A DNA stretch of 37,208 bases from Mucilaginibacter sp. (lineage in GTDB: Bacteria > Bacteroidota > Bacteroidia > Sphingobacteriales > Sphingobacteriaceae). The notes below the pieces were generated by a model. It had not been told where the DNA came from and ran no database searches. It saw only the letters and a list, made by a program, of their open reading frames with translations. The stretch covers positions 1-37,208 of the forward strand of contig JAQNCM010000408.1 in NCBI GenBank assembly GCA_029237615.1. Direction: 5' to 3'. The position numbers were made by a program, and so were the translations under genes. Below, one piece after another: positions 8,835 to 16,521 of this stretch; positions within the stretch are counted from its first letter, which is position 1; the number at the start of each line of letters is the position of its first letter.

Positions 8835-9794
8835 TCAACTATCATCTCTTTGCTGCCGGTTCAGTAGATTTCCGAGTAGGTGCCGGGCCCTGTTCAGTTG
8901 TAATTTTACCGTTCCCAGTGGCAGCCCAAGCTGTTCGGCGATGTCCTCGTACGACAACTCTTCGAAATAACGCAAATTCAATAAGTCCCTGTACCGCACA
9001 GGCAATTTCGAAATAAGTTGAAGCAGTTCAGATTTCGCCGTGTTCCGTTTAGACAGCTCATTTTCGCTTTCCAGAAAGACGTCACTAAATATTTCATCTT
9101 GGTTTTGCTTACCGGAAGTAATTCCCGCCAATTTGTTTTTTCTGATAAAGTTAATGCTCCTGTTAATAGCGACGCGATAAAGCCAGGTACTAAACTGCAA
9201 CTCGTCCGTTACGCTATTAATTTGCTCAAAAGCAATCGCCAGCGTCTCGACGGTGAGATCCATGGCGTCCTCTTCATCGATCACCATTCTCAAGATCTTA
9301 TGATAAACGAAATTTTTATAACTATGCATGAGCTGGCTATAGGCTGCCATATTTCCCTGTTGCGCTTCAAGTACTAAATTGAAGTCTTTTTTTTCGGCTC
9401 GGCTAATTTCTTTTTCTGCAAAAAAATTCTTGTCCGGCTGATGGCTGCTCTCCAAAACCGCGACATTATATAATGCATAAGTCTGGTTTACGATCTCATT
9501 TAATTCGCCGCGAATCTCTGCAGGAGGTTCACCCTTGAAAGCCGCAGATACCAGCTCAAGGGCTGTTGCGACATCCTTATTCTGGACAGCCAGTGATGCC
9601 GCGCTGCGGAACAGCACGGAGCGTGTTGGTTCTGCTTCGAAATCATTCAAAAGTTCATAGGCCGCTTCTTTTTCAAAAACCAGGGCCTGTTCCAGGTAAA
9701 CCAGGTGAAGTGGGTTATCTCCTCCCGCTAATGCCTCATTGGCTTTTCTTACCAGTTCCATGGCTTGCCGGTGTAGATCACGGATGTTTCTCAT
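8835..9794 (-). CDS. ECF-like sigma-70 family factor with a ~100-aa N-terminal helical domain
   Basis: Region 2 (YSQLMHSYKNFVYHKILRMVIDEEDAMDLTVETLAIAFEQI...FSTWLYRVAINRSINFIRK) and region 4 (LPVRYRDLLNLRYFEELSYEDIAEQLGLPLGTVKLQLNRARHLL); extra N-terminus containing EAEPTRSVLFRSAASLA. Confidence 0.9.
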   Translation of the reverse strand: MRNIRDLHRQAMELVRKANEALAGGDNPLHLVYLEQALVFEKEAAYELLNDFEAEPTRSVLFRSAASLAVQNKDVATALELVSAAFKGEPPAEIRGELNEIVNQTYALYNVAVLESSHQPDKNFFAEKEISRAEKKDFNLVLEAQQGNMAAYSQLMHSYKNFVYHKILRMVIDEEDAMDLTVETLAIAFEQINSVTDELQFSTWLYRVAINRSINFIRKNKLAGITSGKQNQDEIFSDVFLESENELSKRNTAKSELLQLISKLPVRYRDLLNLRYFEELSYEDIAEQLGLPLGTVKLQLNRARHLLGNLLNRQQRDDS

Positions 9795-10330
9795 TTTTTT
9801 CCAAAGTAAGCTTTTGGTGTGGAAAATTCTATGACCGCAATATAAGCCGGAATACCCAAGTCGTCACTTTTAGCGGTTTGTTCCTTTTTTTCACCGATTC
9901 TACGCTTTAAATTATTACTTGGTGTCTCTTCATCGATCCCGGAAATTTCCAAACGCGCTTTCAAAAAGTTTCGCTCATCATATAAAACATGGTTTTCATC
10001 ATATCCCAGCCAATAGTCGATCCCCGTGCCGATTATCGCTTCCTCCAGGATATGATAACTCGTGTTTCGCCTGCTCAAATAAAATCCTACTGCTTCGGCT
10101 GCTCGCTCGGTGATCTTAGTTGATTCCTTGTAGCCAGCCTCGATCACCCCTTTGCTCCATGCGACCGCAAATTGTTCAGCTTGCGCCTCATTCACTAATG
10201 CGACCTCGCAACCGGAGGCATGTCCATGTTTCTCTAGAGCGACGATGCAATTCTCCGCCAGGAAATCACAATGGATAGGGCTGAACTGGTCTGCAAAAAA
10301 CTTCAGGTCCTCAATAATAAAAATATCCAT
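9791..10330 (-). CDS. Conserved hypothetical protein, possibly restriction-endonuclease-like fold
   Basis: 179 aa ORF; IGTGIDYWLGYDEN...ARLEISGI...LGIPAYIAVIEFS; 4 bp overlap (ATGA-type) with the downstream sigma gene. Confidence 0.75.
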   Translation of the reverse strand: MDIFIIEDLKFFADQFSPIHCDFLAENCIVALEKHGHASGCEVALVNEAQAEQFAVAWSKGVIEAGYKESTKITERAAEAVGFYLSRRNTSYHILEEAIIGTGIDYWLGYDENHVLYDERNFLKARLEISGIDEETPSNNLKRRIGEKKEQTAKSDDLGIPAYIAVIEFSTPKAYFGKK

Positions 10331-10369
10331 CTAAACGAATCTACAAAAAATTGCTGTCAAAAAGTGATA

Positions 10370-11137
10370 TTACGATCCCTGCGAACCGCGGTCGGATAGG
10401 GCGCCTTCCCAGTACTTGTAAAAATCGCCCTTGATGGTTTTATACTGGTCGACGAAGGCTTGCACCTGTTGGGGAGTGTTCAGCTCCTTGAGCTTGTCCG
10501 CATTCTCCACGTCATCCAATAACGAGCGTAGTTTATTGCTCAGGGTTTTATTGATCAGCCAGTATTTCTCGACGTTAAAAAAGGTCATGATGGAGGTGTA
10601 AATGGTGATAATCGTTCCGATCACCAAGGCCACGTTTTTGGAGAAGATGGGGTAACCGGTGACGAACCAGCCCGATTTAGCCTCAAAATGCAGTCCCAAT
10701 ACGACCGTAGACAAGCCCGCCAGGATGATCGTGCAGATCTTATAATAGAACACCATGCGGTAGTTGCCATAAGCCGCGTTTCCATAACGCTGCGCATCTT
10801 TGTTCACTTTCTGCACCAGGTCCAGTACAGCCGGATCTGGGCTCAGCAAAGGCTTGTTATAAGGATAAGGCGGTAAAAAGATCTTATTGTGCACGATCGT
10901 GAAGATCAATGCGCACATCACCGCAAATTCGATCCCCACAATAAACCAGCGCGCGCTGCTTATAAATTCGTTGGAGTAAAAATAACTCGTGACCATGAGC
11001 AAGCCGAACACGCAAAGGATAAGAAAACATTTGCTGAACAATACCATGGCCGCGGAAAGCTGGTAATAGAAACGGTACTTTTTTTCGTTTTCGCTATCGC
11101 TGCCTTGCGATGAGGGTTGAATTTCGATGTCGCTCAT
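10370..11137 (-). CDS. Multi-TM membrane protein, SLATT/DUF4231-like
   Basis: Two pairs of hydrophobic helices; C-terminal pair (YKICTIILAGLSTVVLGL ... ALVIGTIITIYTSIMTFFNVEKYWLINKTLSNKLRSLLDDVE) resembles the 2TM plus amphipathic helix layout of SLATT domains. Confidence 0.65.
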   Translation of the reverse strand: MSDIEIQPSSQGSDSENEKKYRFYYQLSAAMVLFSKCFLILCVFGLLMVTSYFYSNEFISSARWFIVGIEFAVMCALIFTIVHNKIFLPPYPYNKPLLSPDPAVLDLVQKVNKDAQRYGNAAYGNYRMVFYYKICTIILAGLSTVVLGLHFEAKSGWFVTGYPIFSKNVALVIGTIITIYTSIMTFFNVEKYWLINKTLSNKLRSLLDDVENADKLKELNTPQQVQAFVDQYKTIKGDFYKYWEGALSDRGSQGS

Positions 11138-11152
11138 GGTTATGGGGTAAAT

Positions 11153-12037
11153 TTATAATTGGATATTAACGGTTAACTGCCAAAATTTTTGTGGCTTTAA
11201 GCCCTGCAATGGGTTTGAGCCATCATTATACGTTACGCCTAAGGATACCTGCGTGCTTTCCTGGTCAACGATGTAGAAGCTTAATCCTGCTTTGAATAAG
11301 TGTGTGCCGTTTTCACCGTTGCCGGTCTGATTAGTAAAAGCATCGCGGCCGGTATAATCCAGCGATGCTTCGATCAGTTTATGCGGCGCGTTATTGACCG
11401 GATCGGGGTTGTGTTTGTTGACGGCAAAGGCGCCTGAAACGTTATACAGTCCCCTGAATATGGTCCCGGTTTGGGTGGAGGCTTTAGATTGGATGATTTG
11501 CTGGTATTCAAAGCCGATATAAGGCGTGAGCAGGTAAGTAAACGCGTCATCGGCTAAATAGCCCGGCGCGTTGACCCGGAAGCCCTGGTCAGCTTTGAAT
11601 AAAGTATAATTGCCGGTTACGGCCAGCGAATGGGTAGAGTCTTTCCAGTCATGGACATACTTGGCGCCCGCGGTGATGAGCTGCTGCCAGTGATCTGCCT
11701 TTTGCAGCCATTGACCGGAATAGCCGGCGGACAGGTTTTCCTGCGTTTTATCGATCAGCGTATTTTTGTGAAACTCGACCAGCACTTTGGAAGTGAAGGT
11801 TGCTGACTGCGCGAACTTATAAGCCAGTCCGGCGTCGATCAGCCAGCTTTTGGCTTTGCCGTCGGGCAGGGTAAACTGGAACTGTGCGGGTGAAGGCTTC
11901 TTGCCGCTTTCATCGAAGGTGTTTTGCAGCTGGAAATTTTTTAATGAAAAAATGCCGGTGGTGTCCTTATGCTCCTGCGCGAAGGCACCGCAGGCGGTGA
12001 GCAATAGCGCGAAGCCTAAAAATAGTGTGTTTTTCAT
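11153..12037 (-). CDS. Exported, probably outer-membrane beta-barrel-like protein
   Basis: MKNTLFLGFALLLTACGAFAQ signal sequence (ATG at 12037; track start 12067 is likely too far upstream); alternating beta-strand pattern with C-terminal ...KFWQLTVNIQL. Confidence 0.7.
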   Translation of the reverse strand: MKNTLFLGFALLLTACGAFAQEHKDTTGIFSLKNFQLQNTFDESGKKPSPAQFQFTLPDGKAKSWLIDAGLAYKFAQSATFTSKVLVEFHKNTLIDKTQENLSAGYSGQWLQKADHWQQLITAGAKYVHDWKDSTHSLAVTGNYTLFKADQGFRVNAPGYLADDAFTYLLTPYIGFEYQQIIQSKASTQTGTIFRGLYNVSGAFAVNKHNPDPVNNAPHKLIEASLDYTGRDAFTNQTGNGENGTHLFKAGLSFYIVDQESTQVSLGVTYNDGSNPLQGLKPQKFWQLTVNIQL

Positions 12038-12285
12038 GAGGCTTGCCCTCCCGTCATGGTGATACAATCATTAACGGATTTATCAGTGTCAATGGAGCCT
12101 GGGCTGACCGTTTTACCAGTGCCGTACTGGTCCGCGATGTCCTGTAATTTATTGGCGAGCTTGTCGCACATCAGATCGGTGTAGGCCAATGCTTTTAATT
12201 TGGTGGCGCCTTTTAAAAGGTCGGGCTGATCTGGCCGTCCGCCAATGATAAGGATTTGTGATTTAATGTCGGTTTCGATGGGCAT
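12034..12285 (-). CDS. Small 83-aa hypothetical protein
   Basis: ORF whose TGA overlaps the ATG of the downstream exported-protein gene (ATGA), supporting a translated polycistron. Confidence 0.6.
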   Translation of the reverse strand: MPIETDIKSQILIIGGRPDQPDLLKGATKLKALAYTDLMCDKLANKLQDIADQYGTGKTVSPGSIDTDKSVNDCITMTGGQAS

Positions 12286-12561
12286 AGCAATAAGTTTTAA
12301 GGTAGGTCTAAAATAACTACTTCTTTCGAGACCTCCAAATTAATTCGTGTTTAAGTGACTGATAAAGAGCGATTAGTGAACAGAATAAGAAAAAGATTGG
12401 TTTACGAACCTGATTTCGGTCACTACCATTAGTTTCTCCTGATGGATGTAAAGTAAGCGCAGCACCGCAAGCATCCGCCGTTATTTCAGCTTTGTGAGGA
12501 ATTGCAGTATTTCTTTAGGAAACAGAGATTATAACTCTTTTTAAAATTATAGGTGGACTTT

Positions 12562-12633
12562 ATGCAGCCTTGGCAAAAGAAAATGGAACCAGTACCCTGC
12601 ACCTGTTCCATTTTTTTTGCTTCAAGGCTGCAT
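12562..12633. repeat. Long imperfect inverted repeat (~27-nt arms)
   Basis: tgcagccttggcaaaagaaaatggaac ... gttccattttttttgcttcaaggctgca; arms are reverse complements apart from a short gap and mismatch; loop cagtaccctgcacct. Confidence 0.85.
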
Positions 12634-12706
12634 TCGTTGGGTTTATTTAAATGTTAAATATGCGGGAGACTTATTACCTTCGTAATTCTTAGACCTATTT
12701 GCGCCC

Positions 12707-13114
12707 ATGACAAAGGCAGCTATAGAAGCCCACGCGGCTTTAATCACTCAGATTAAATCTGCCTTAGAACAGCACCGCGAGATTTATGCAGCTGGGAACA
12801 AACTGGTCATCTGCTTTACAGAGGAAAATGCCGTAAAAGACGGGCTATCCGTATTTCAAAAAGCGGCCGATGGATTTTCCATTGAATTTGCAATTAAACA
12901 ATACGGCGAAAAGTTCAACGTCATCGAGGTTTTTATCCCCCACAATGATCGCATCAAATTTTATGTTGAGATCAATCGCTTAGCTAAAGTCAGCTTGCCG
13001 GAAATCAAGGCACTTAATGGGAAAGAAGGCGCACTGGAGTGTGCATTTACCGATACTGGTAACACTTTGCAAATAAAAGCTACAGCCACTTATTCTTACG
13101 AGTTCATCCACTAG
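12707..13114 (+). CDS. Hypothetical protein (135 aa)
   Basis: Complete ORF with plausible soluble composition. Confidence 0.6.
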   Translation: MTKAAIEAHAALITQIKSALEQHREIYAAGNKLVICFTEENAVKDGLSVFQKAADGFSIEFAIKQYGEKFNVIEVFIPHNDRIKFYVEINRLAKVSLPEIKALNGKEGALECAFTDTGNTLQIKATATYSYEFIH

Positions 13115-13302
13115 AGAATATAGCTAACCAAAATTAACCATCTAACCTATTATATGGCTGCTTTTGGATTTTTCTTTAGACAAGCCAGCTAGTCAAATCG
13201 GTTCAAAAAAAAACATCATATCCATTTTACTGTCTACAAAGACGCTCAAATTCTCATTTAGTGCGTGCAGAAAAATTCTGCATGATTTTAAAAACTTTAA
13301 AA

Positions 13303-13324
13303 ATGTGTGAGAAATGTGTGAGAA
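13303..13324. repeat. Perfect tandem duplication of an 11-mer (atgtgtgagaa x2)
   Basis: Read directly: atgtgtgagaaatgtgtgagaa. Confidence 0.9.
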
Positions 13325-13326
13325 AC

Positions 13327-13354
13327 AAAAAACCCAACTCGCCAGAGTTGGGTT
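13327..13354 (-). terminator. Intrinsic terminator downstream of tRNA-Asn
   Basis: Minus strand: AACCCAACTC-TGGC-GAGTTGGGTT followed by a T tract. Confidence 0.85.
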
Positions 13355-13372
13355 AAATCATTGATTTTCAAG

Positions 13373-13446
13373 CTCCTGAGGCTGGGCTCGAACCAGCGAC
13401 CCTCTGATTAACAGTCAGATGCTCTAACCAGCTGAGCTACTCAGGA
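13373..13446 (-). tRNA. tRNA-Asn(GTT)
   Basis: Minus: TCCTGAGTAGCTCAGCTGGTTAGAGCATCTGACTGTTAATCAGAGGGTCGCTGGTTCGAGCCCAGCCTCAGGAG; acceptor stem pairs, anticodon loop CTGTTAA, TTCGAGCC T-loop. Confidence 0.97.
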
Positions 13447-13643
13447 GTGTTTTCCGGTTTGGAGTGTGCAAAAGTATAATTTCTGACTTAATTACGCAAT
13501 ACCTGTTTCAAAAAAAATCAAAATAGTTTTTCAGGCTCTTTTATTCGTTAAACCAGTTAACATCGGCCGATTCAGAAGCTGGAAGCTACCTTTCAGCTTT
13601 TGTTTTAAGCTTTTTCCGTATTTTGCAATCTTAATAAATTATC

Positions 13644-14058
13644 ATGTGGATATGTCCCGTATGTAACCAACAATTTGTAAATACCAACCAGGTACATTCC
13701 TGCCGGGATAAGGAACTTGCCAACTTTTTGGATGGTAAAAGCCAGCACACCATTGAATTGTTTGATTATTTGGTGAAGGAATACCCAACAGATAGGGAAA
13801 GTTACCGTGCATCCTGCAAAGTCGATGATCACATTTTCCGCCCGGACAAGGTTCGCTTATGTTATTCAGCTTGGTAAAAATTTCGTGGATGTTGTATTTC
13901 CTTTTAAACAGGTATATGTAGATAATCTCTGCTTCAATAAAATTAAAGCGGTACCCGGCAGTAATGATTTTAATCATCATTTACGCTTGTATTTTAAAGA
14001 GGAGCTGAACGAAGACGTGCGGATGTATATGAAACTGGCTTATGAAAGCGGATGCTGA
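13644..14058 (+). pseudogene. DUF5655-like protein, disrupted by a single-base frameshift near 13784-13786
   Basis: Two overlapping-frame ORFs (13644-13877; 13807-14058). Removing one c from gaatacccaacag gives EYQQIGKVTVHPAKSMITFSARTRFAYVIQLGKN..., a continuous sequence. Confidence 0.75.
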
Positions 14059-14469
14059 TTATTGCTTATACGATCTCAACAAGTCTTCTACCAGTATTCC
14101 GTTTATTTTCATCCCGTTTAAATTACAATCACTGATGCTTACATTGCTTAAGTTGCAATTTATAAAAGTGCTATCGCTCAATTCACAGTCTTCAAATTTT
14201 AAAGGGCGTTGTTTGGCGTTTGGGTTATAAGCCGGATGTCCCTTGGGAGGCATACCTATACTATGGATATAGGCGCCCCCAAGCTGGGCCCCTTTAATTT
14301 CAAGGTCGCTTAAATTGGCATCAATTATCTTCATATTGGTAGCCGAAACGTCCTCAAAGTACGAATGGTCTATCATTGCGCGTTTTACCCGGATAATTTT
14401 TTTGTCTTCAAATATTTCAACCAATCCATTGGAATGATCGTTGCTGCTTTTGGATACGGTATTTTCCAT
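14059..14469 (-). CDS. Pentapeptide-repeat-like protein
   Basis: A(N/D)LxxxxF-like pattern: MKIIDANLSDLEIKGAQLGGAYI...FEDCELSDSTFINCNLSNVSISDCNLNGMKI. Confidence 0.65.
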   Translation of the reverse strand: MENTVSKSSNDHSNGLVEIFEDKKIIRVKRAMIDHSYFEDVSATNMKIIDANLSDLEIKGAQLGGAYIHSIGMPPKGHPAYNPNAKQRPLKFEDCELSDSTFINCNLSNVSISDCNLNGMKINGILVEDLLRSYKQ

Positions 14470-14568
14470 AATTTTGGTTTTTATATCAAAATTAGTAACG
14501 AACCACTGATTCTACAAGGGTTAATAATGCCATAATAAGGTTGATTTTAAGCCGTTTTTATTTTTTAA

Positions 14569-15183
14569 ATGATGGAGCAGTTAAATATTTTTGGCGACAC
14601 TTTACCTCCGGTTTCATTACCATCCAACCTGATGGAATATCATCAAAAGATATTTGACGCTGAAGAAAGCAGGACGTTTATGGAAACATTTATCCACACT
14701 GTGCCATGGGAGCAAAAAACAGCGACTATGTACGGTAAGGAGATCATCACCCCAAGGTTAATGGCGTGGTACGGCGATACCGGCAAAGATTATGCATTCT
14801 CCGGTACTAAATATGATCCGATACCATGGACTGATGAGTTGCTCAAAATAAAACTGGTTACAGAGCGAATAGCAGGTATCAGCTTCAACAGTGTCTTACT
14901 TAACTACTACCGGGACGGCAACGATTCGGTAGCCTGGCATAGTGATGATGAATACGAACTCGGCATAAATCCGGTGATCGCTTCGGTAAGCCTGGGGCAG
15001 GCGCGGCGGTTTGATATAAGGCATAAAGCTGATCATCAAAATAAGTACTCCATAACGCTTGAAGATGGTTCGTTGCTGTTGATGAAAGGTGATTTACAGC
15101 ATAATTGGGAGCATCGCATTCCCAAATCAACCAAACCTTTAAGGGAGCGTATTAATTTAACCTTTCGGGTGATCCATCACTAG
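14569..15183 (+). CDS. alkB: Alpha-ketoglutarate-dependent dioxygenase, AlkB family
   Basis: WHSDDEYELGINPVIASVSLGQARRFDIRHK (HxD) and RINLTFR; typical small AlkB length. Confidence 0.92.
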   Translation: MMEQLNIFGDTLPPVSLPSNLMEYHQKIFDAEESRTFMETFIHTVPWEQKTATMYGKEIITPRLMAWYGDTGKDYAFSGTKYDPIPWTDELLKIKLVTERIAGISFNSVLLNYYRDGNDSVAWHSDDEYELGINPVIASVSLGQARRFDIRHKADHQNKYSITLEDGSLLLMKGDLQHNWEHRIPKSTKPLRERINLTFRVIHH

Positions 15184-15729
15184 CTTTTTAATAACCGGCC
15201 ATACATTATCTGCAATTACTTTATAACCTTCGGCATTGGGATGAAGCCGGTCGGGGAGGTTAAACTGCGATTTTCCGGCCACGCCATCCAGGAAAAACGG
15301 CACAAATGCTGCTTGATTGTCGTTAGCCAGTTTTAGATAAATTGCGTTGAATTGTACGGCAAAAGTTGACGGAATAAACGCTGGGATCCGCATTCCCATC
15401 AGCGCTATTTTTACATTGGGGTACCTGGCTTTTACCTTGTCTATTATTGCCTGTAAATTTCTAAATATTGTTTGCGGCGAAATGCCGCGGATAATGTCAT
15501 TAATGCCAAGTTCAAGTACAAAAATGCTTACCGGCCTGCTCAGCCAATAAGCGATGCGGTTTAATCCGCCGCCGGATGTGTCGCCGCTAAGGCCGGCATT
15601 AATTACATTGTATTCCAGCTTTGCAGCATTGATCTTTTGCTCAATACGCGCAGGAAACGACTCTATCGCAGTATTATGTAACCCATAACCCGCAGTTAAG
15701 CTATCGCCCAAAAATAAAATATTTTGCAT
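15157..15729 (-). CDS. SGNH/GDSL arylesterase (TesA-like)
   Basis: NILFLGDSLTAGYGL, GLSGDTSGGGLNR, LELGINDIIRG, DRLHPNAEGY. Confidence 0.93.
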   Translation of the reverse strand: MQNILFLGDSLTAGYGLHNTAIESFPARIEQKINAAKLEYNVINAGLSGDTSGGGLNRIAYWLSRPVSIFVLELGINDIIRGISPQTIFRNLQAIIDKVKARYPNVKIALMGMRIPAFIPSTFAVQFNAIYLKLANDNQAAFVPFFLDGVAGKSQFNLPDRLHPNAEGYKVIADNVWPVIKKLVMDHPKG

Positions 15730-15809
15730 ATGGCTTTAACCAGCCCGTAATAGTTATGTTTCTGAATGTTTGAATTTTTACCCGATGCTATCATCTCGCA
15801 TACGCGCAT

Positions 15810-16118
15810 TTATTCCTTTTCCTTTTTCTGAAAATTGATGCTCAGCATAATGCTCATGACAGTTGCACCCACAAAAAAGATGATCACAGGTAAAGGTTGT
15901 GCCGAATTGATGTGCCCCGCTCCAAAAAGCAGGTATCCCACAATGAAATTAAACATCGCCCATAACACGTTTACAGTTGGTGACGATAAACCTTTGCCGG
16001 GGGGCTTTGAAAAAGGAGATGGAAATTTATTGCCGGAGATGCCATGCGTAAAATGGGGTATTGCATTTGCTAAAAAAGCACCTGCAAAAAAAGCAGCGGG
16101 GTAATTATACCAATCCAT
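15810..16118 (-). CDS. Small integral membrane protein
   Basis: 102 aa ORF with several hydrophobic helices. Confidence 0.65.
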   Translation of the reverse strand: MDWYNYPAAFFAGAFLANAIPHFTHGISGNKFPSPFSKPPGKGLSSPTVNVLWAMFNFIVGYLLFGAGHINSAQPLPVIIFFVGATVMSIMLSINFQKKEKE

Positions 16119-16341
16119 ATTTTCAATTACTATATTTTACCCGAAGCTAAAAAATTGTCAATATAAACCAATATGTATTATCCTTACCCAAATTCGCTTT
16201 CAACGCCTATCTGTTCGTTGTGACGCTTTATAATTTATAAGCCCAGCCCCGGTACGGACCGTTGAAATGCGATATAATTACAGCAGGCATTGCATAACAA
16301 ACGCTTTAAAACCATCTTTTTTTTTATTTGTTAGTAATATT

Positions 16342-16521
16342 ATGGACAATAAATACAATGTTGGCAGTCCTGACAGGGACAAGATCAATATCCAGGAAAA
16401 CTACGAGGTAGAATACTGGACAAAAAAATTTGGTATTGACAGGGAAGAACTTAAAAAAGCAGTAAGTGCTGCAGGTACATCGGTTGAAGCAGTGCAAAAG
16501 TATTTGAAAATAAATAAATGA
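16342..16521 (+). CDS. DUF3606-like small protein
   Basis: MDNKYNVGSPDRDKINIQENYEVEYWTKKFGIDREELKKAVSAAGTSVEAVQKYLK; 4 bp overlap with ligD. The track start at 16267 is likely too early. Confidence 0.75.
   Translation: MDNKYNVGSPDRDKINIQENYEVEYWTKKFGIDREELKKAVSAAGTSVEAVQKYLKINK

Noticed and set aside
12562-12633. Retron msr/msd-like RNA
   Set aside because: Long hairpin present, but no reverse transcriptase ORF nearby.
13605-13980. Minus-strand ORFs 13605-13832 and 13642-13980
   Set aside because: Antisense to the frameshifted DUF5655-like gene, which has much better coding evidence.
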